From positions 145,639-209,638 of the forward strand of contig CAJNOP010000325.1 in the NCBI GenBank assembly GCA_905250075.1: a stretch of DNA of 64,000 nucleotides, written 5' to 3'. A program made the translations under genes and the position numbers. Below, piece after piece: positions 11,274 through 22,440 of this stretch (its first letter is position 1; each line of letters begins with the position of its first letter). This DNA is from Rotaria sp. Silwood1. Taxonomy: Eukaryota > Rotifera > Eurotatoria > Philodinida > Philodinidae. A model generated the notes under the pieces. It made no database searches, had not been told where the DNA came from, and worked only from the letters and a program-made list of their open reading frames with translations.

Positions 11274-14200
11274 ATGAATGAAGAAGATTTTCAACAAGGT
11301 AAATTTGTTTTTTTATTTGAAAATAATAGAATTTTATTTTTTTTTTTTATAGATTTTACTTTTGATGGAGAAATAAATAAAAAGAAAAATTTAAAATCAA
11401 AAAAAAAGAATAAATCAAATGGATTTCAATCATTTGGTATGTTAATCATTTTATTTATTGTTTGTAGTCAATAAATATACCAAAAAAAACAAAACAAAAA
11501 AGCAAACTTCTTATCTTGATATTTAAAGGTCAAAAGAAAAAATAGAAGATTAAAGTTTCGTTAAGAATTTAAAAAGAAATTGATCCGTATATGTAATTAT
11601 TCATATTATTAAGTAAAATTCTCAATATGTTTTTAAAAAACTTGAATTTTTCGAATAGTTAATTTCTATTTGAAAATTTATTGATAGAAATCAGAGACAC
11701 ATTATGAAAATACTTTTCGTCTTACAAAAAATTCGAACTTTATTCAAGTAATCAACTGATTACTATCACATACTCTTTTATATTTATGTAAAATACATAT
11801 TAAATAATTTCAGGATTATCATCACCTGTATTTAAAGCTATTATGAAACGTGGTTATAAAGTACCAACACCAATTCAACGTAAAGTATGAAATATAATTA
11901 AATAGTAATTTATAGAATTTTTGTTTTTGTTTTTTCTTAATTCATAGGCGATTCCCGTAATCTTAAAAAATAAAGATATTGTAGCAATGGCACGTACTGG
12001 TAGTGGAAAAACTGCTGCTTTTCTTATACCAATGTTTGAAAAATTAAAAGGACATGATCCAAATTCTGGTCCACGTGCACTTATTCTATCACCTACGCGT
12101 GAATTAGCTTTACAAACACTTAAATTTACAAAAGAAGTAAATACAAAAAACAAAACGATTCTTTTTTTTTTCTTGCAAAATAAATTAATACAGTGAGAAT
12201 AACTAAATTTTCATTTCGAATCAGTACAATTGATCTTTCAAAGACTGTTATGACACATATATATCTGTCGTGAGTGTTGGTATGAATGAGAATCTTTGAT
12301 GTACATTATCTTTATTTCTGAAAACGTTAAATAAATATATTGATATTATACACAAGTTCTATATTTTTTTTTAGCTTGGAAAATTAACTGATCTCATCGC
12401 AACAGCTATTCTTGGTGGTGAAAGGTAAGACATTGTTAAATTAAAACTATTTTTCAATTTGTTTGGATTCTTTCATAATCTACTTATTGTTTAGACTTGA
12501 AGAACAATTTAGTAATTTACATGCTCATCCAGATATGTACGTTGATTAGTTATAAAAAATAAAAATTCTTTTTTTTTTTCTCTGTATTAAGAATTATTGC
12601 AACACCTGGTCGTTTTATGCATTTATGTATTGAAATGGATCTTAAATTATATGATATTAAATATGTTGTATTCGATGAAGCAGATCGGTATGTTTAATTG
12701 TACTAAATCTCATAGTTATCTTTCATAGAGAATTAACAGAAGAGAACGAGTACATGAAAAAAACAGTACTAGATCATAAATAAGATTATTTCCATCATGA
12801 ACAAAAAGCAATAAAATAGAAATAATCAACTCAATGAAAATTTTAAATTATAACAAAAAATCTTTAGGAAAGATGGTCTCTTATGAAACAGTAAAATAAA
12901 AGAAATTGTTGATGTAATTTAATAGCACTTCGTAGTTTGTGATTACGTTAGATTTTAAGCATCGGAATTTGAGATCGAATATCTGTCAGAATATGATTAA
13001 GAAAAATTCCATAAATAGTTCAGATATTAATTTCATATGAAGGTCATTCATAAAAAACTTTCCTAAACTTGTCGAATAGATCCGAATTTGAAATTTTTTG
13101 AACACTATTAATCATTCTTAATGAAAGATTTTATATTATAAAAATTTTTTACTCACATTTATTTAGTTTATTTGAAATGGGTTTTCAAGAACAAATTAAT
13201 GATATAGTAAAACGTTTACCATCTCAACGTCAAACATTATTATTTTCAGCAACATTATCAAAAATTCTTGCTGAATTTGCTAAAGCAGGTCTATATGAAC
13301 CAGAATTAATTCGTCTTGATATTGAAATGAAATTAAATGAAAATTTAAAATTATTATTTTTTCATTTACGTCATGATGATAAAACAGCATTATTATTATA
13401 TTTACTTCGTTCAATAATACCAATTGATCAACAAATTGTTTTATTTGTTGCAACACGTCATCATTGTGAATATTTAAAAGAATTACTTGAACAACAACAA
13501 CAACAACAACAAAATTTATTTTCAGCTGTTACAATTTATTCAACACTTGATCATACAACAAGAAAAATAAATCTTTCAAAATATCAAACAGGTAAAGCAC
13601 GTATATTAATTGTAACAGATATAGCTGCAAGAGGATTAGATATACCTTCACTTGATAATGTTATTAATTATCATTTTCCTGCAACACCAAAATTATTTCT
13701 TCATCGTGTTGGTCGTGTTGCACGTGCTGGACGAATGGGTACAGCTTATTCATTTATATCAACAGATGAATTATCATATTTATTTGATATACAAGAATTT
13801 ATTGGTAAAACAATAAAATATGCAATAAATAATGATAATAATAATGATTATCATTTAATATTTGGTAATGTACCACAAACAATAATTGATGAAGAATCTG
13901 ATACAATAAAAAAATTAACTGAAATAAATATTGATTTAATTAATTTATTTCAAGTACAACAAAATGCATATCAACATTATTTAAGATCACGACCAACATC
14001 AACATATGCATCAATTAAACAAATGAAACAATATCATAATCAAATTATTAATATGGATATACATCCAATATTTAAACAAAATTATATAGCTGAAGATTTA
14101 ACACCTAATATACTTATACAACAATTAAAAACATTTCGAGCAAAGAATGTAAGTTAAAAATATCTTATTAAAATTTCAAAAACAATCTCATGTTTTCTCT

Positions 14201-17200
14201 TCAATAATATCTAATGAATACTCGGTATTTTAATTTGATAAATCTTATTGTTGTTATTATGTAGATCTAAATCAGTTTTTTATGATATATCTGAAAGAAA
14301 TCATCGAAAATTATTATTATTTTTTTTTTTTGTTTTCTCAAAATGAATATATTCAAATTAGAAGATTTCAATGATTGCTATCGAATGATATCTTCAGAGT
14401 ATGCCTACTAGGTAATTTAAATTTGTTTTCCACATTAATATTAGTATTTCTAGGCTAATTTTTGAATTCTACTTATTTCATTCTACTAAAAAGCTTTTAT
14501 GCGATTAGATTTAACATATCGGAAAATATATTTCTCATTATTTAAATTGATGAAAGATTGGCTTTCGTTTTTCCGTCTGAATACACACTATGAAAAGATG
14601 CTTCAAGCGAAGCTTGATCTGTTTACGTCATTATATAATGAAAAATACTACATGATTGACGGTACTTGAAGATGACATTTTCAATTTGCTAGATGGATGC
14701 ATTAATATATATTTTAATAGCTTCTTATATTTTTTATGCTATGTTGACCTTTTAGATATAATAAATACGTTTTTCTCAAAATGTCATGCTTATCAAATAC
14801 TCTTTCGTTTTCTTTTTCACAAGTTTGAATTCTTAAAATATAATTTAAGTTCTTGAAATATTAAATTTATAATAAATACATAAACTAAACTTATATATAT
14901 TTCATTCTATTTTATCGAAGTATTTAGTTTTTCTTGAATCTATCAATAAATTAAAAAAAATTGATTTTATAGTTTTGTCTTAATTTTTATGATATTTAAA
15001 TAATAATAAACTTTTTTTTTTTTTTTTTGTTATGACATAGACAATATTCGAAGTAAATCCATCTTCAAACAATACAGCATGTGCAATTATGAAACGAAAA
15101 CGAGCTCATGATGAAAAACTTATTCTTAAACATGATAAAAAAGATCAATCATTATCAGAAATTAATGATGATGATCAAACAAAAACACTTGAGGTTTGTA
15201 ATATTGAATACAATAATTAAAATGAAAAATTTAAGTTTTTTTTTTTTATTTTAGGTCGATAATTTAACAATAACAATTCAAGATCCAAATGAATTAGATA
15301 ATGATAATAATATGGAATCATCACGTAAAAAGAAGAAAAAAAATCGACGAGAAGTTGATAAAGAATTTTTTATTCCATATCAACCAGCTGATTTTAAACG
15401 AGAAAAAGGGTAACAAAAAAAAAGAAGAAATTTTAAATGTTTTTTTAATTTTTTTCTTAAAATATATTTTTAGTTTGGAAATTCAATCTTTTGAACGTCA
15501 AACTAATGAAGCTGTTATGGATTTAACAAATGATGATGGTACTCAAATACGAGGTCCAACAATACAAAAAACTAAATGGTTAATAAATTAAAAGAATATT
15601 TATTTTAATAGATGAATACTTATTTTTTTTTTTTGGTTTTTAGGGATCGTAAAAAGAAAAAATTTGTTACTGTTGGTCAAACTGATGCAAAAACAAAAAA
15701 AATTAAAACAGAAAGTGGTCAATGGATTCAAGCATCTTATAAAACTAATGCGTATGTTGATTTTTTTTCTTTAATTACATGATTATCAAATGAATTTTTA
15801 GGAAAATAGAATATATTGATAGGAAATAATTTCAAATTTCCGATGAGAAAAATTATATCGAAACGGAAAACTATTAATCCTATTGTGGAATATCTCTAAA
15901 TATCGATGAATCGATCAAAATCATATCAGTAATGATAGAATTTTTATTCTAAGAAAAACTAAAAACTTCCGTTTGTTGGTTAAAGTAATGTTACAGCATA
16001 TTCACTAGAGTTGAAGTAATAAGTATGTCTAGCAAGCTTCATATTGGCCAAAAAAAATATTCTTAATATCAAGGTTTTTCTTTTTCAATAGAAATGAATC
16101 CTATTATTTTCATATTTTGTAGAACACCAGTTTCTCTCAATAAAACACTAGCAAATGAAGTTCTTCAGCTAATTAATCACTTTTGAGTCAACATTATATA
16201 AGTCATAATGAGATATGAATACGCAGAGAAGAGTTCGAGTGTTTAATTTATTGCTTCGAAGATACTGTATTTCTAAAGCCAACACAGCGGTCTCGGTTAG
16301 AAAAACTAATTTTCAAATTTCGACTTGAAACTTTGTATAGAGATAGACCTTAACAAGAATAGATTATTGTGAAAGTTCGAGATCTTGTTACTATTTCTAT
16401 CCTTAAATATGATGAAAAGACTGAAAGTTTTTACCATAAACTATTCATACTAATCTCTATGGTAAGTTTCAAGTCAAACTTTTCGAAAATTAGTTTTTTC
16501 CCAGTGTAACTGAGAAACACTACAGCTTTCAATTAAAAAATACAGTATCTCGGTAGCAATAAGCTTAGGGTTCAAACTCTTCGTGAAGTATACATAGTTC
16601 TCATTCAATAGATGTTTATCATTTTTGAAATTTGTATTGTACGATTGTTTATGCAATTTTCATTCATAAGTTTTGATAGAAGAAAATATTTACATAACAT
16701 TCTTTTAAAACCATTCGTAATTAGACCTGTAAGCCGATCGACTAAGCCATCGGAGCATAAAAATGTGTAGTAGATATTTGAGAATTTTCGATATCAAGGA
16801 TTAGTTTTCAAGGATGTTCTTATCTTTTTTCTTCTTATCATCATGTTCTCTCGCATTATTTTCTTCTTTCTTATTCATTTCAAAATTTCACACTATTAAG
16901 AAAATTTTTTTTTAATTAAAACATCGAAAATCTCAAGTTGTTGATTCATGCATAGACTTATACATTTATTTGTAAGCGAAATATGAGAGTAGAAATTCCT
17001 CTCGGCTCAAAAGTCTTGCAAATTTAAGTTTGTGATCATTAAGACTTTCTTTCATGCTATTTTTTTTATGTATTTTTAGTTACAAAAAATGGCTTAATAA
17101 ATCAAAAGTACTTGACAAAGAATTACCAGATAGTCGTCGAAATAAATCTGAAGATCATATGCATAATGATGAAATTTCTACTGCACAAGCTAAGCCACGT

Positions 17201-17538
17201 ATGTCATTTTTATTTCTTATGGATTTTTCTTTTTTTTGAATATCATCTATTTTTTAGGACAATTTCAACAACGTGTAAAACAATTAATGAATCGACAAAA
17301 ATCTCAATTAAAAGCTAAAGGTCAACAAATGCCAAGTCATTCGGAATTGAAAAAGCCTGAACAAATTGTTAAAAAACGTGTTGAAAAACGTCAACGACAA
17401 TCATTACAACGTGCACGTCAAATGCGTAAAGGTGGTCGAACGAATTATAAGAATAAACGACATAGTAATAAACCAAAACATGCTCGAAATTCGTCTTCGA
17501 ATACAAATAATTCATCGAAAAGAACTAAAAAGAAATAA
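11274..17538 (+). CDS. DDX54: DEAD-box RNA helicase, DDX54/Dbp10 orthologue
   Basis: Fourteen exons (11274-11298, 11353-11436, 11814-11884, 11948-12136, 12375-12424, 12495-12536, 12592-12687, 13167-14148, 15041-15193, 15255-15409, 15474-15578, 15644-15751, 17080-17198, 17258-17538) give 819 residues. Helicase motifs in order are the Q motif ([26 protein letters not shown], split here), ARTGSGKT (Walker A), [26 protein letters not shown] and [11 protein letters not shown]. The C-terminal DBP10CT-type region has [34 protein letters not shown] and a long Lys/Arg-rich tail, which separates this from other DEAD proteins. Yeast Dbp10 and human DDX54 act in the nucleolus in 60S ribosome assembly. 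A poly-Gln run sits in RecA domain 2. Intron 12 (15752-17079) is unusually long and holds a foldback element. Confidence 0.95.
14149..15040 (+). other. DDX54 intron 8, 892 bp
   Basis: Noncoding intron following the long helicase exon. A 66-codon frame at 14656-14856 is hydrophobic and AT-driven, with no recognisable similarity. No repeat was identified. Confidence 0.5.
15752..17079 (+). other. DDX54 intron 12, 1328 bp
   Basis: Long intron in a gene whose other introns are mostly 50-80 bp. Donor GTATGT, acceptor TTTTTAG. The exons either side join as TNAY-KKW in the conserved DBP10CT region. Its centre is an imperfect palindrome of about 410 bp (see the repeat entry). Confidence 0.7.
16200..16612. 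repeat. Imperfect foldback (inverted-repeat) element in DDX54 intron 12
   Basis: The two halves are reverse complements of each other with mismatches and small gaps. GATACTGTATTT at 16261-16272 pairs with AATACAGTATC at 16539-16549. ACTAATTTTCAAATTTCGAC at 16306-16325 pairs with the complement of CGAAAATTAGT near 16484-16494. GACTTGAAACTT pairs with AAGTTTCAAGTC. Outer segments near 16215-16250 and 16575-16605 (AAGAGTT / AACTCTT) also pair. It has no coding capacity, so it is a MITE-like or foldback remnant. Edges are approximate and no target duplication was resolved. Confidence 0.7.
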
Positions 17539-17762
17539 AGTTTTTTTGCTTGTAATTCCGATTGTTATTGTTTTTTTGTTTTGTTAAAAAAAAAAGCAAA
17601 ACCAAATATCATATTGATACTCCATCTATCAAAAACATTGTTTTTATTGGTCGTTTGGTAAATAGTAGCATTTTGGAGGAGGAGTCAAAAAAAATCATTT
17701 GATTTCTAAATATAATAAATTTTTCTTATTTTTAGATTAATTTTTTTTTTCCTAAATAAAAT

Positions 17763-20700
17763 ATGACAAGTGAAAACGAATTAGATGTTATTAAACCAAT
17801 GGACACTATTGAAAGTAAAGATGAACAAACTTTATTAACTACTTCTGTTGAACAAGCAATAACACCTAAAGAAGAAGACGAAAAAGTAAATGTTGAAAAG
17901 CCAAAACGTCCTGGACGAAAAAAACGTGAATCATCATCAATATTAGATACAAAAGAAGAAGCAAATTTAAATATTGCTAATAATATGGATACTCAACCAC
18001 TTTTCGAACAGCCAATTATTCTTGAAGGAAAACGTTCACGAAAACCAACATTACGATTAGAATTATCTGATTTAACAACACCAAAAAAAGAATTATCTAT
18101 TCCTCAGGTAAATTTAAAAACTGTATTTATTAGTTTCATACTGATTATATTCTTACTTATCATCACTCATAATCAGATTATATGAAATATAGAATATTTT
18201 TTTCTTTATTTATGAAAAAAAAAGAAATCATTTCATAAGATGGAGCTATCGTGAACCATCTCATGTAGGATGGAATTTTCCCATCTATACGGAGTCCTAG
18301 TAGACAAATATTCCTAATCGTATATATATATCATAGATAGAAAAGCTTTACATTGCTAAACTTCTAGAACAAGAATTATTTAAAATTCTATTTGATCTAG
18401 CCAATGATGGATGAGAAAGATTAAGAAGTAAAACAAACAGTTATTCAGGATGAGTTCTGTTTATATTTGAAAAACAACTTTAGCTGCAATCGTCAGAAGA
18501 TTTCTAGTGAATATATCTTTCAAAATTTTGATTATCATATTATAAAATTAAATTTTAGTCGTTTATAAACGATGAATAAATCCTTCGAATTGACGTTTTT
18601 TTTGTTTTTCTTATGCATAGGTAATTAAATAATGAAGACGCATACTATAATGGAAACGCTTTTTTTTTTCTAATGACACAATTAAATTTATTTATTCTAT
18701 ATAAATGAAGAACATCTACTTCTTATATAAATTTTTTGTAAAATGACTTATACTTTTTCTCGACTATTTTTCATTATCATCTCTATAAATACTACTATTT
18801 TAATAATAATTTTAATATTCTTTATTTAGGGTCATGGAAAACCATTAGGTGAAATTGAATATAGTAAGACGAAAAAAAACACTAACAATCAATATTTATT
18901 AAAAAATTTTTTTAATCTAAATCTTTAGTTAATTATCAAATAACTCATGCATCAACTGATGCTGTATCTCGTATGCGCAATATATGTTTTGGTCGACGAG
19001 CAGTAAGATAAATTAATTATTCAATCAAACATATAAAATTATTCTTTTTCTTATTTTTAGAGTCAAACTAATATAAGACAAAATCTTCGAGAATTTAAAG
19101 GATTTGAATTTGAACGTGATGGTGATGAATATCAACGACATTTAAACAATTTAATCAAGTAAATTTATATTAGTTTTTATGTAAGATAAATTTTCTTTGA
19201 TAATTTTTTTTTTCTTTTATATTTAGACTAAAAAAGGATCAATTACGATCAATTTCAGATATTCTTGGTTTACCAGCATCTGGTCGTAATAATGAACATG
19301 CTGAAAGAATATTAAATTTTTTAATGAATCCAATTGATGAAGGAAAACCAATACCAGAAAGAAAAAAGTCCATACGACGTAGTTCAAAAAAATCTAGTAC
19401 TAATTCAAAACAATCAAGTCATACAGATGATGAAGAAAATGAATTCGAAGATAAAACAGAAGTAAATCATAGAAAAATTAAACAAAATAAATATTACTTA
19501 ATACTATTTCAGAATGGTAATGATGATAAACATGAAGAAATTTTTAATGATGAAGAGGACGAAGAAGAAGAAGTAGAAACCGATGATGATTATATTGGTA
19601 GTGATGAAGAAAGTGGCTTAAATACTAAAGATGATCCAGATGATTTTGTTTATCAACCTGGAAAGAAAACACCTAAGAAAAGAACATCAGTTAAACGTTC
19701 ACGAAAAGGAACTGGTCAGAAAAGAAAAAAAGGTTTGTTTTGATAATTAGTAAAATTTTCAGTTTTGATCATTCAATGAGTTTTTTTAAAGAAATACCTT
19801 TATCAAATTATCAAGTATCTTCTAAGAATAAAGTTCGTTTTTTTTTGGAGATAACAGAATTTTTGTTATTGATATTTGAAGATAGAAGGTATTGAAAAGT
19901 TTGACATACTCAAAATGACCTCGTCTTAGGAAGAATTTGATCTGCGTGAACGATTTAACTAAAATTATTATAAATCAAAGAAAAAAAGATTTATTTTTCA
20001 CTTGGCGAAGTTTCATGGGTGATAAAAAAGTATTTCAAGGACAATTCTTATCTCTTTTAAGCATTGAAACAAATGTCAAACTAAACAGTGAGGTAGTGAG
20101 AGTATTTTTCAAATTTTTTTATCTTTCAATTACATCTAATTCTATTGTGAACAATCTTAGAAGTGAAATATTTTTCTAAATAATCTCAATCGAAATAATA
20201 TTCATTATTTGAGACATTCTTCAAAAAACATGTGTTTAGCCTGTAACGTTATCAAACGTTTTTGCCATGACTCACGGCCATGATAAGCATTCTATGTAGC
20301 TCTATGACAACTATTTTTAACTTTTGTAGAGCTTCAGTCATTTGTTTTTCTTATCATCCCATATTTACAGATATTAGTCGTTAATAGTACTTCTTTTTGT
20401 GATTTGTATTCCAAGCTAATTCATACTCTGCTTATAAAATCTTGTTGCATTGAAATCAAATGCATTAACAGAGGATGATTTGTATAAAATATACAATCAA
20501 CAACAAGAACATATAGCTAAACTATTCATAGAAGTTAATGTATAGACGTTCTAAAATGATCTATTGTCATGAATAATGAATTTTTAATTTGCAATCTTTC
20601 AGTTTGCTGGAAATATAATTCGAATTGTTCTTCATTGCATTAGAATATTTCTTTATTTTACGTAGTCTCATTTAGCTCGTCATGAAAAAAACTTAAATGA

Positions 20701-21741
20701 CATTAAGTGGGTGTACTTTTACATACCACTAGCATAAGTAGTAGCTTGGTAACACCTCACATTGATACAGTCAGTGCGACTTTTTCAATTCTATTGATTT
20801 TTATAGTCGACACAATGCCTAATGTTTAGTCTAAAGTCTTTAATCACTTTAACCACTTATTAACTAACAAGGAAAGATTCTCAAGTAATAAATCGCTTAT
20901 AAGATGAAGCTGTATTCAATCGAATGATCCTAGCGAGTAGGGAAAAATATTCCAGATGGATTTGAGCTATTGATCCTTCGTTGCTGAGATATCGAATCTT
21001 TAGGATTGGATTTTTTCTGTAGGGTCCTAGTTTTTGAAGAAAAATTAACATTTTTGAATTTTAAGATGAAATTTCAAAATTTTTTTGATTAAGTCTCTTC
21101 GAGATATGAGTTATTTGAAATAAAGACGTTATTCCATGATTACAATAAAAGAAAACCTGGATATTTTGAAAGATTCACATCTTGAAGAGACTTGATCAAA
21201 ACTGACAAAATTTCAGGTCAAAATTCAAAACCTTAGCAACTCAGACATCGTAGTTCGAACCACTCTAGAATATTTAATTACTCTCTTGGCACTATCGATT
21301 GAATATAGTCTCAGATGAAAAACAATTTATCATTGATGAAAATTTTCACATAAGTCAAAATATGATAGATAGTATATGCACTAGCAAGATGTTTTCTATA
21401 CTTTTATTTTATGTAGGTGCTGCAACAAGATCAAAACGTGGTCGTAAAAGATCTAAGATTATGATAGATGAAAAGACCGAGAATGAAGATGTACCTGGTC
21501 CTGCTGAACAAATGCAAATAAATGATGAAGAAATCAAAAAATCAAATGAAGACAATGTTACGACTGAAATAAATACTGATGAAGTTAAAGTTTGTTATTT
21601 TCATTTTCAAAAAACAAAAAAGAATTAATTATTATACAATTAATTTGATTTTAGAATGATAATCTTCAAACTATAGACACAAATTTACCAGAACAAAATG
21701 ACGCAACCATGAACAAAAATGTTACAGAAGTAAAATTTTAA
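17763..21741 (+). CDS. DEK: DEK-like chromatin protein lacking the DEK-C domain
   Basis: Eight exons (17763-18107, 18830-18863, 18929-19002, 19061-19158, 19227-19461, 19513-19732, 21417-21589, 21655-21741) give 421 residues. The central SAP-containing DEK module is recognisable: GHGKPLGEIEY, DAVSRMRNICFGRRA, LREFKGFEFERD, KKDQLRSISDILGLPASGRN and ILNFLMNPIDEGKPIPERKKS. It is flanked by an acidic N-terminus, an AT-hook-like KRPGRKKR, and Lys/Arg- and Asp/Glu-rich tracts. DEK binds DNA and histones and acts in chromatin topology and splicing. The usual C-terminal DEK-C fold was not found: the protein ends in an acidic tail. Another final exon, splicing from 21729 to 21801 and stopping at 21821, also lacks it. 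The 51-bp intron at 19462-19512 is in frame and stop-free, so retention would add 17 residues. Confidence 0.87.
18108..18829 (+). other. DEK intron 1, 722 bp
   Basis: Noncoding AT-rich intron with a CAG|GTAAAT donor and a TTTATTTAG acceptor. No recognisable element. Confidence 0.55.
19733..21416 (+). other. DEK intron 6, 1684 bp
   Basis: Longest intron of the DEK-like gene, with donor GTTTGT and acceptor TTTATGTAG. It includes an 80-codon plus-strand frame at 19937-20179 that matches nothing I recognise. Its right half is a 391-bp palindrome listed separately. Confidence 0.6.
20914..21304. repeat. Imperfect palindromic MITE-like element in DEK intron 6
   Basis: The ends are a perfect 10-bp inverted repeat: ATTCAATCGA at 20914-20923 and TCGATTGAAT at 21295-21304. 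Inner arms pair as GAGTAGGGAAAAATATTC with GAATATTTAATTACTCTC. They also pair as TTTTGAATTTTAAGATGAAATTTC with GAAATTTTGTCAG... in the opposite strand, and as GATTAAGTCTCTTCGAGAT with ATCTTGAAGAGACTTGATC. The centre is near 21110-21130. Reading the repeat as starting with TTCAATCGA leaves TA at both flanks, which would fit a Tc1/mariner-type TA target site, but a 2-bp match can be chance. No ORF for a transposase. Confidence 0.72.
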
Positions 21742-22440
21742 TAAAATATTCCACAAAAAAAAAACAAAAATATTTCTTCGTTGTTTATTTTCTTTTAAAG
21801 ATAATTCCAACAACAGATTAAACCATGGACAAAATAGATTTTCTTGCACGCTAATTTCTTCCTTTATGTTAATTGTGTGATATTTTTTCAGCTGGTTTTT
21901 TTAATGTTCCGGCCAATATCCATATATGTTTATGTATATATTTCTATATATATTATTCTTGGTAGTGATTGTTTTTTTTTGTGTTGTGTCGGAAACAAAA
22001 GATTAAACAAGCGTGAAAATGTCATCTATGATTTTTCGTTTCTTTTCATTTCTTTTTTGTTTAGTACTTTAGTTCTTTTGTTTGCATTCACGTACGGACT
22101 TTTAATCCGAAAGAAAAAGAACTGTTCTTGATTTAGCCGTTTATTATTATTATTTTTTTTTTGAACATATATGTTGATTATAAACATAGTCGAGCACATG
22201 TAAACTGTTATCGATGTCTTCTTTTTTTTTTTGTATTCTAACAGTATTCATGTGAATGTCTGTTTTCTGTTTTTTTTTTTCTTTTTGTGTAAGTGTTTCA
22301 TGTATGTGTGTTTGTTTATTGAAAGAAACAAGAAATATATGCATACAAAAAAAAAAACCAAAGCTTATGTTTTATGTTTAAGAAAACCAAAAAAAAAAAC
22401 AAATAATTTACTTTTTATTTTTCGATGAAAAATAAGCAGA
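21742..22440. other. Intergenic: DEK 3' flank and RNF144-like 5' flank
   Basis: 699 bp of T-rich DNA. It may hold an alternative last DEK exon (21801-21821). Overlapping open frames on both strands (21844-22131, 22150-22344, 22231-22428) are low-complexity Phe/Lys-rich translations of T and A tracts and are not credible genes. AAATAAGCAG directly precedes the RNF144-like ATG and could be a splice acceptor. Confidence 0.5.

Noticed and set aside
21252..21268. GGTTCGAACTAC on the minus strand as a tRNA B box
   Set aside because: It falls inside the DEK intron palindrome; no A box or cloverleaf could be placed around it.
21844..22428. Overlapping ORFs on both strands between DEK and the RNF144-like gene
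   Set aside because: T- and A-tract translations rich in Phe, Leu and Lys with no domain; probably UTR and promoter DNA.
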